From contig JAGLUC010000004.1 in NCBI GenBank assembly GCA_023134955.1, forward strand, positions 1 through 6,536: 6,536 bases of DNA, written 5' to 3'. The notes beneath the pieces were generated by a model. It was given only the letters and a program-made list of their open reading frames with translations, did not search any database and was not told the origin of the DNA. How positions within the stretch are numbered: position 1 is the stretch's first letter; every line of letters starts with the position of its first letter. Shown one piece after another: positions 1-4,527 of this stretch. This DNA is from Methylococcales bacterium (GTDB lineage Bacteria; Pseudomonadota; Gammaproteobacteria; Methylococcales; Methylomonadaceae). The position numbers and the translations under genes were made by a program.

Positions 1-566
1 GGGGGATGGGTAGTAGTCAACTACCTTCTGGTGGTGACTATCCAGTGCTGAAAATCAGGGTGAATAAAAAAGTTTCCAGTGATGATCGTCTGCCGAAACA
101 GTTAAGTAAAGTATCTCCTTTACGTTTGGCTGATGCTGATAATCAACATTCTCCACGTAGAATTACCTTATCTATGCGTCATATGTCAGCCCTGCTTAAT
201 GGTCGCTCGTATGCTATGAATGATGTAAGAAAAGATGAGATTATTCCTGTCAATACCTTGCAGTTAATGGCATTTGATAATGGTTATCACAGGATGGGAG
301 GTATGATGATGCCGCATCCAATGCACTTACATGGTGAGCAATTCCAGATTATTAAACGTGAAGTTAATTCACGCTCTCAATCAACTTATCAGACTGTTAA
401 CAAGGGATTAATTGATGGAGGCTGGAGAGATACGATTCTAGTTATGCCAGGTGAAAAAGTGACATTGTTAAAACCCTTTAATGATTTTACTGGCTTATTT
501 ATGTATCACTGTCATAATTTAGAGCATGAAGATATGGGCATGATGCGAAATTTTTTAGTTAAATAG
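1..566 (+). CDS. Multicopper oxidase, C-terminal part (5' end outside window)
   Basis: This is the C-terminal 187 or so codons of a multicopper oxidase; the frame is open to the left edge, so the ATG at base 6 is probably internal. Counting from that ATG, the cupredoxin domain carries HPMHLHG (104-110) and HCHNLEHEDMGM (168-179). These are the classic copper motifs: H104, C169, H174 and M179 fit the type 1 copper site, and H107, H109, H168 and H170 fit the type 2/3 trinuclear cluster. Family members oxidise Cu(I), metals or phenols with reduction of O2 to water, usually in the periplasm. The Met/His-rich GGMMMPHP stretch resembles copper-tolerance oxidases of the CueO/CopA type. The next gene starts 19 bases downstream and is also metal-linked, which suggests a copper operon. 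The exact subtype cannot be decided without the N-terminus, where a signal peptide would be expected. Confidence 0.93.
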   Translation, partial: GMGSSQLPSGGDYPVLKIRVNKKVSSDDRLPKQLSKVSPLRLADADNQHSPRRITLSMRHMSALLNGRSYAMNDVRKDEIIPVNTLQLMAFDNGYHRMGGMMMPHPMHLHGEQFQIIKREVNSRSQSTYQTVNKGLIDGGWRDTILVMPGEKVTLLKPFNDFTGLFMYHCHNLEHEDMGMMRNFLVK

Positions 567-571
567 CCATT

Positions 572-576
572 AGGAA
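572..576 (+). promoter_or_regulatory. Ribosome binding site of the HMA-TauE gene
   Basis: AGGAA lies 9 bases before the ATG at 586, in the 19-base gap after the oxidase stop codon. It supports that start, and no promoter is visible in the gap, so co-transcription with the oxidase is likely. Confidence 0.7.
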
Positions 577-585
577 TTAATAATA

Positions 586-1629
586 ATGATCGTAACCAAA
601 CAGATTAAAATTAACGGTATGCAATGTGGCAGTTGTGAAGCGGTTATTGAAGAAACTGTTTCACAGCTTAAGGGTGTTACTGATGTTAAAGCAGATTATC
701 CAAAGGCTGAGTGTCAGGTAAGTTTTGATCAAGCTAAAATCAGCCTTGAGGAAATTCATAATGCTATTAAGGCAAAAGACTACCAGATTAATTTAGAGCC
801 AGCGACTAAAAGTAAAGTTTTTATTAAAATAAGTTTGTCTTTATTGGCTTTAGTAGCCATTGTTGTACTAATGGTTTTCTCGCGCAAGCTATGGCACACG
901 TTTACTGTACCAGAGATTAATTCACAATTAAGCTATGGTATGATTTTTATCGTTGGTCTGATAACAGGGCTGCATTGCATCGGTATGTGTGGTAGCTTTG
1001 TTATTGGTTATACCGTTAAGGATGCAGAGCAAGACAATTCACCCTACTTATCTCATGCTTTATACGGGATGGGAAAGATTATCTCTTACGCCATGTTTGG
1101 TGCAGCTTTTGGTTTAATCGGGTCGGTTTTTAAAATAACACCTTTTATCAGTGGTGTGAGTATTTTATTGGCTGGGATTTTCTTGATTATTTTTGGGCTT
1201 AATACCCTGAATTTATTTTCTACTCTAAAACGAGTACGTATTAAGCAACCAAAAGCCATGGCGAGTTATATCATTGCAAAAAGACGTAATACTCGTAGCC
1301 CATTTTTAATTGGATTTTTTTCGGGATTTTTATTGGGATGCGGTCCTTTGCAAGCCATGTACATTATGGCAGCAGGTAACGGCAACCCATTACAAGGAGC
1401 AATATTTTTAGCTCTATTTGCTGCAGGCACATTACCTGCTTTATTGGGTTTTGGTATGGCTACGCACCTATTGTCAGGAAAAATGACACATCGATTTACC
1501 CAGGCATCAGGTATTATTTTAATTGTAATGGGTAGTATGATGCTAAATAAAGGTTTAATGACAACTAAATCTGGCTATGATTTTCAATCTTTAGCTCAAA
1601 AAATAACTCAGATTCAGTCTGCTCCGTAA
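586..1629 (+). CDS. HMA domain fused to TauE/SafE (DsbD-like) membrane protein
   Basis: The 347-residue protein begins with a heavy-metal-associated domain (about residues 4-68) carrying GMQCGSC, where C14 and C17 form the usual Cu(I)-binding CxxC. A first membrane segment follows (about 78-98). A multi-span TauE/SafE or DsbD_2-type domain covers about 115-323. Two conserved motifs mark it: GLHCIGMCGS (128-137; C131, C135) in the first core helix, and GCGPLQAMY (251-259; C252) later. These intramembrane cysteines recall the CcdA/DsbD thiol-transfer fold. Family annotations often say 'sulfite exporter', but the HMA fusion and the multicopper oxidase just upstream point to copper (or linked thiol) transfer across the inner membrane, with the HMA domain probably cytosolic. 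The transported species is inference. The ATG has a good ribosome binding site, and the length fits HMA-TauE fusions. Confidence 0.88.
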   Translation: MIVTKQIKINGMQCGSCEAVIEETVSQLKGVTDVKADYPKAECQVSFDQAKISLEEIHNAIKAKDYQINLEPATKSKVFIKISLSLLALVAIVVLMVFSRKLWHTFTVPEINSQLSYGMIFIVGLITGLHCIGMCGSFVIGYTVKDAEQDNSPYLSHALYGMGKIISYAMFGAAFGLIGSVFKITPFISGVSILLAGIFLIIFGLNTLNLFSTLKRVRIKQPKAMASYIIAKRRNTRSPFLIGFFSGFLLGCGPLQAMYIMAAGNGNPLQGAIFLALFAAGTLPALLGFGMATHLLSGKMTHRFTQASGIILIVMGSMMLNKGLMTTKSGYDFQSLAQKITQIQSAP

Positions 1630-1658
1630 CTCAATATTCCTCATTAAATTTGGTTTTC

Positions 1659-1687
1659 TTTACAATATTTGCTTTAAAGCATAGAGT
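1659..1687 (+). promoter_or_regulatory. Candidate sigma70 promoter of the Crp/Fnr regulator
   Basis: TTTACA (1659-1664, 5/6 to consensus -35) and TAGAGT (1682-1687, 4/6 to consensus -10) are separated by exactly 17 bases, placing a start site near 1694, about 26 bases before the ATG at 1720. The spacer contains a perfect 12-bp palindrome, TGCTTTAAAGCA (1670-1681). The position fits an independently transcribed regulator. This is by eye only. Confidence 0.5.
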
Positions 1688-1707
1688 ATCAAGTTAAATT
1701 ATTTGAT
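1670..1707. promoter_or_regulatory. Possible operator: two palindromes upstream of the regulator
   Basis: A perfect 12-bp palindrome (1670-1681) lies between the putative -35 and -10. Next to it, ATCAA (1688-1692) and TTGAT (1703-1707) form an inverted repeat with a 10-base spacer across the expected transcription start. TTGAT is the half-site read by FNR-type recognition helices, but the arms are inside-out relative to the canonical TTGAT-N4-ATCAA box. Binding and autoregulation are inference. Confidence 0.3.
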
Positions 1708-1719
1708 TTGGATAAGACC

Positions 1720-2391
1720 ATGCTTAAACATGAGGAGCAGTGGGAAACTTTTTTTCCTGAATTTATGCAGTGTGGTGAATCAGCAATTCAGAGCTTAATG
1801 GAAAGTGCAGCATTAGTTAATATTCCAGCGAGTCAACAGGTTTTTACATTAGGAAGTTATTGTGAAAACTATTTATTATTACTCAAAGGGTCGGTAAAAA
1901 TACAGTTGCTATCAGAAAATGGCAGGGAGATATTGTTGTATCAGGTAAAGCCTGGTCATTCATGTGTTCTTACAACATCATGTCTACTCAGTGGTGACCA
2001 ATACCCTGCTGAAGCAATTGCGGAAGATGAGGTATCAGCATTCGTTATACCTTCACATGCTTTTTATCGGTGTATGGAAAAATCTGCTTTTTTTAGAGAA
2101 TTTGTTTTTAAAAACTTTGCACAGCGTCTGTCAAATGTGATTGGGCGCTTGGGTGAAGTGGTGTTTACTGGTATAGACCGTCGATTAGCTAAAGAGTTAT
2201 TAAGTGCGGATACTGAAGTAATCAGTGTTACCCACCAAGAGCTGGCGACCAAACTAGGTTCTGCACGCGAAGTTGTTTCAAGGAATTTAAAGCAATTTGA
2301 AGCTAAAGCCTGGGTTAGTTTAAATAGAGGTGTAATTACTATTATTAATAGAGATGCCCTAAATAAACTAACCAAAGGTGAGATCATTTAG
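1720..2391 (+). CDS. Crp/Fnr-family transcriptional regulator
   Basis: This 223-residue regulator has an N-terminal cyclic-nucleotide-binding-like beta-roll (about 18-125, including LLLLKGSVKIQLLSENGRE), a dimerisation helix (about 126-150) and a C-terminal winged helix-turn-helix (about 153-213). The recognition helix reads SAREVVSRNL (181-190). Its E184-V-V-S187-R188 pattern matches the FNR-type ExxSR signature that reads TTGAT half-sites. The FNR N-terminal cysteine cluster is absent. Five cysteines remain (18, 48, 82, 88, 118), with C82 and C88 in CVLTTSCLL, a motif I recall from a Crp/Fnr subgroup, so thiol or metal sensing is possible but unproven. A TTG at 1708 would add four residues. 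The ATG is preferred because GGATAAG lies just before it and nothing resembling a ribosome binding site precedes the TTG. The copper genes upstream are possible targets. Confidence 0.9.
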   Translation: MLKHEEQWETFFPEFMQCGESAIQSLMESAALVNIPASQQVFTLGSYCENYLLLLKGSVKIQLLSENGREILLYQVKPGHSCVLTTSCLLSGDQYPAEAIAEDEVSAFVIPSHAFYRCMEKSAFFREFVFKNFAQRLSNVIGRLGEVVFTGIDRRLAKELLSADTEVISVTHQELATKLGSAREVVSRNLKQFEAKAWVSLNRGVITIINRDALNKLTKGEII

Positions 2392-2560
2392 TTTTTGAGT
2401 CTTCTTTTTGTTCATTACCTATAAATCTAAGAATAGTAAAACCTATTATACCTCCAACAAAACATGCCATTAAAAGGGGGAGGGCAAATGGAATTTCGTG
2501 ATGATCTCTCATATCCATTTGTAACACACTGGAAAAAATACTTAATACAAAATCTATCAT
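2384..2560 (-). CDS. Small membrane protein, 58 residues, unknown function
   Basis: I do not recognise this protein. The - strand frame from ATG (2560-2558) to TGA (2386-2384) encodes 58 residues. A good GAGGA ribosome binding site at 2572-2568 leaves a 7-base spacer. The protein starts MIDFVLSIFSSVLQ, a short hydrophobic stretch. A polar metal-ligand-like patch, MDMRDHHE (15-22), follows. Next is a likely transmembrane helix (about 24-47, LPLLMACFVGGIIGFTILRF), then a charged tail, NEQKEDSKTK. This layout is typical of a real small inner-membrane protein. The gene converges on the Crp/Fnr gene and their ends overlap by 8 bases. A Met/Asp/His patch next to copper genes invites a metal-related guess, but nothing more supports it. 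Confidence 0.62.
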   Translation of the reverse strand: MIDFVLSIFSSVLQMDMRDHHEIPFALPLLMACFVGGIIGFTILRFIGNEQKEDSKTK

Positions 2561-2592
2561 TTTTATATCCTCGGATGTTGTGAATTGAAATA

Positions 2593-2620
2593 ACTTTATT
2601 TTTCTACAAACAAATAAAGT
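2593..2620. repeat. Perfect 9-bp inverted repeat
   Basis: ACTTTATTT (2593-2601) and AAATAAAGT (2612-2620) are perfect complements around a 10-base loop. The stem has a single G-C pair and no following U-tract on either strand, so it is a poor terminator. Its position just upstream of the - strand small gene suits an operator or a leader structure of that gene. Confidence 0.5.
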
Positions 2621-2786
2621 GACTGCGAATCTATATTAGAGAATAATAAATTAGAAGACAGTGATAAAGTCACATAAGACCAAGTATTTTTGTTGGTTAT
2701 TTAAATGGAATGATGTAACAGCAATTATCGAGAGGGTATTTGTCTGTCATATAGATAAAAAGCAAACTGTGCGAAGTGGCTATGTC

Positions 2787-2795
2787 TGGTATGAT
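2787..2795 (+). promoter_or_regulatory. Candidate extended -10 promoter of dbpA
   Basis: TGG-TATGAT is an extended -10 element (TGn plus a 5/6 hexamer) placing a start site near 2802, about 23 bases before the dbpA ATG. No good -35 hexamer lies upstream, which extended -10 promoters tolerate. Evidence is by eye only. Confidence 0.3.
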
Positions 2796-2824
2796 TCAAA
2801 GGTTTTATTCAATGGTATTTCATT

Positions 2825-4207
2825 ATGGTTAGCGATAGTTTTTCTACTTTACCCATTTCTAGTGCATTAATTGCTAATCTGGATTCGCTGGGTTATAAAA
2901 AAATGACTGCTATTCAAGCGCAAGGCTTGCCTCATGTGCTGGATGGTAAAGATCTTATCGCTAAGGCAAAAACAGGGAGTGGTAAAACAACGACTTTTGG
3001 CTTAGGGATATTAAGTAAAATTAATCCTCGATTTTTTGGCGTACAAGCCATGGTTTTATGCCCAACAAGAGAACTGGCTGAGCAAGTAGGAAAAGAGCTA
3101 CGTAAATTAGCCAGAGCAATTCCTAATATTAAAGTGGTCATGTTAACGGGTGGAAAACCTTTTTGGCCACAAAAGAGTTCTTTAGAATATGGTGCGCATA
3201 TTGTGGTAGGTACACCTGGACGTATTCAAGATCATTTAGGTAAACAGACCTTAGAGCTCGAAGGGTTGGAAATATTGGTACTGGATGAAGCCGATAGAAT
3301 GCTGGATATGGGCTTTGCAGAAGAAATAAACAGTATTATTGCCAAGACACCAACAAACCGACAAACCTTATTATTTTCTGCAACATACCCTGATACCATT
3401 GAGAAAATGAGTCGTCGTATTCAGAAAGATCCTGTCACAGTGACTGTTGAATCAGAACATAAGGCAGAAGTCATCGCACAAGTGTTTTATCAAACCAAAA
3501 AACACAATCGCAATGATGCTTTATTGGCATTGTTTGAGCATTATCAGCCAAAAACAACCTTGGTATTCTGTCATACCAAAATACAATGTGATGAAGTGGC
3601 TCAATTTTTACGTGATAAGAAAATTCAGGCATTGGCGATTCATGGTGATTTAGAACAGCGTGACCGAGATCAAATACTATTGAGATTTACTAACCATAGT
3701 TGTTCAGTCCTAGTGGCAACTGATGTGGCTGCGCGTGGATTGGATATAAAATCATTAGAAGCTGTGATTAATTTTGAATTACCGCATGATCCAGAGATTT
3801 ATGTACACCGTATAGGTCGTACTGGTAGAGCAGGTGAAAAGGGTGTTGCGCTAAGTCTTTTTACCGAATCTGAACAATTACGAGTTGAAAGTGTCGAGGC
3901 ATTTCAGAAAAAACCTTGTGCAATAGAAGATATAAAGACATTAAAACGAGATTCTGGTTTTACTATGCAAGCACCCATGGTCACCATTCAATTAGATGCA
4001 GGTCGAAAAGCTAAAATCCGCCCGGGTGATATTTTAGGCGCATTAACGGGAGATGCTGGTTTGTCTGGCTCACAGATTGGTAAAATTGATATTTTTGATA
4101 TTGTCAGTTATTTTGCCATTGAACGTGATGCTTTGCGTCCAGTGTTGAATTATTTTGTGGAAGGTAAAGTAAAAGGGCGAAATGTGAGAGCGCGTAAAAT
4201 TGGCTAG
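2825..4207 (+). CDS. dbpA: ATP-dependent RNA helicase DbpA
   Basis: The 460-residue protein has the full DEAD-box set: Q motif (F6, Q31), motif I AKTGSGKT (48-55), PTREL (80-84), TPGR (130-133), DEAD (154-157), SAT (185-187), HGD (273-275), ATDVAARGLDI (298-308) and HRIGRTGR (328-335). The C-terminal domain (about 384-458) carries RKAKIRPGDILGALTG and SQIGKIDI, hallmarks of the DbpA RNA-binding domain. In E. coli that domain docks on hairpin 92 of 23S rRNA and directs the helicase to late 50S assembly. Length and alignment from memory match E. coli DbpA (457 residues) end to end, so the assignment is firm. The ATG lacks a clear Shine-Dalgarno sequence; the preceding bases are AATGGTATTTCATT. 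The gene appears monocistronic: a - strand gene lies to its left and a palindromic element follows it. Confidence 0.97.
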   Translation: MVSDSFSTLPISSALIANLDSLGYKKMTAIQAQGLPHVLDGKDLIAKAKTGSGKTTTFGLGILSKINPRFFGVQAMVLCPTRELAEQVGKELRKLARAIPNIKVVMLTGGKPFWPQKSSLEYGAHIVVGTPGRIQDHLGKQTLELEGLEILVLDEADRMLDMGFAEEINSIIAKTPTNRQTLLFSATYPDTIEKMSRRIQKDPVTVTVESEHKAEVIAQVFYQTKKHNRNDALLALFEHYQPKTTLVFCHTKIQCDEVAQFLRDKKIQALAIHGDLEQRDRDQILLRFTNHSCSVLVATDVAARGLDIKSLEAVINFELPHDPEIYVHRIGRTGRAGEKGVALSLFTESEQLRVESVEAFQKKPCAIEDIKTLKRDSGFTMQAPMVTIQLDAGRKAKIRPGDILGALTGDAGLSGSQIGKIDIFDIVSYFAIERDALRPVLNYFVEGKVKGRNVRARKIG

Positions 4208-4263
4208 ACTGGAAAAACTTATGTTATATGTTAGTTGAAAGCGGCTTTTAATCAACTGAAAAA

Positions 4264-4423
4264 TCGTATCTACTCGTCCCGTCCTGAACTTGAAAGATGC
4301 AGATCATTGATTTATCAGGACGCGTGAATACGTCCATGTAAGCTCTGGTGCAACATCCTTGTTGCACAAGTCTGATAAATCAACAGCCTGCATCTTGCCT
4401 TTTAATGGGGGGAGTAGTTACGA
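4264..4423. mobile_element. 160-bp nested-palindrome element with terminal inverted repeats (MITE/REP-like)
   Basis: The ends, TCGTATCTACTCGTCCC (4264-4280) and the complement of 4407-4423, match at 14 of 17 positions. Inside, AAGATGCAG (4294-4302) pairs with CTGCATCTT (4388-4396), and TTGATTTATCAG (4307-4318) pairs with CTGATAAATCAA (4372-4383). The two stems are separated by a symmetric 4-by-4-base bubble. The apex holds GGACG/CGTCC (4318-4335) and GTGCAAC-N6-GTTGCAC (4348-4367). No protein is encoded. A-runs flank both ends, so a target duplication cannot be resolved. This architecture fits a non-autonomous mobile or dispersed palindromic repeat. The apex resembles, from memory only, repeats common in gammaproteobacterial intergenic regions. 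As RNA it would fold into one long hairpin and could also shield or end the dbpA transcript. Confidence 0.72.
4348..4367. repeat. Apical hairpin of the palindromic element
   Basis: GTGCAAC and GTTGCAC form a perfect 7-bp stem around the loop ATCCTT. It sits off-centre within the larger inverted repeat and is the most GC-rich, stable part of it. Confidence 0.65.
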
Positions 4424-4463
4424 AAAATAAATGATACTTTTCAGAGCAGTTGAATTTAAATGA

Positions 4464-4492
4464 TTTAATACTAGTCTTAACTTATTCATAAT
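4464..4492 (+). promoter_or_regulatory. Candidate promoter of the MORN-peptidase gene
   Basis: CATAAT (4487-4492, 5/6 to the -10 consensus) lies 17 bases after a weak TTTAAT (4464-4469, 3/6 to -35). The start site would be near 4499, leaving a leader of about 29 bases. The surrounding AT-richness makes chance matches likely. Confidence 0.35.
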
Positions 4493-4513
4493 CTAAAAAT
4501 TCTCTAACTAAAA

Positions 4514-4519
4514 AAGGAA
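4514..4519 (+). promoter_or_regulatory. Ribosome binding site of the MORN-peptidase gene
   Basis: AAGGAA ends 8 bases before the ATG at 4528. It is one of the best Shine-Dalgarno matches in the window and fixes the start, which also places a membrane anchor right at the N-terminus. Confidence 0.8.
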
Positions 4520-4527
4520 CTTAAGCC

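Larger units (their letters stand above)
2561..2824. other. Intergenic region between the small membrane gene and dbpA
   Basis: This gap of 264 bases is AT-rich. It holds the leader of the - strand small gene (with its ribosome binding site), a 9-bp inverted repeat (2593-2620), near-repeats ATAAAGTGAC (2615-2624) and ATAAAGTCAC (2664-2673), and a candidate extended -10 element for dbpA. A + strand frame starting with GTG at 2661 crosses it but is not convincing as a gene. Confidence 0.6.
4208..4527. other. 320-base intergenic region after dbpA
   Basis: No gene is visible here. Just after dbpA a weak stem, AGTTGA (4233-4238) with TCAACT (4252-4257), has a 13-base loop and no U-tract, so it is not a convincing terminator. 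The centre is filled by a 160-bp palindromic element (4264-4423). The last 100 bases are very AT-rich and hold the promoter and ribosome binding site of the MORN-peptidase gene. Confidence 0.7.

Noticed and set aside
1708..1719. TTG at 1708 as the start of the Crp/Fnr regulator
   Set aside because: It has no upstream Shine-Dalgarno-like sequence, while the ATG at 1720 has GGATAAG just before it. The four extra residues add nothing conserved that I can see.
2064..2387. A 107-residue - strand frame inside the Crp/Fnr gene
   Set aside because: It lies wholly opposite a gene with clear family motifs, has no ribosome binding site of note and no recognisable domain, and overlaps the end of the better-supported small gene.
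2593..2620. ACTTTATTT/AAATAAAGT as an intrinsic terminator
   Set aside because: The stem is almost entirely A-T and lacks a following U-tract on either strand; it also lies upstream of the small - strand gene, not after a gene end.
2661..2870. A 69-residue + strand frame starting with GTG before dbpA
   Set aside because: It starts with GTG behind only a weak AGAAG, has no recognisable domain, and runs 46 bases into dbpA in another frame. I kept it only as a remote leader-peptide possibility.
4070..4255. A 61-residue - strand frame at the end of dbpA
   Set aside because: Most of it is opposite the conserved DbpA RNA-binding domain, and it shows no domain, no membrane segment and no good ribosome binding site.
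4233..4257. AGTTGA/TCAACT inverted repeat as the dbpA terminator
   Set aside because: It has a six-base stem, a 13-base loop and no U-tract after it.
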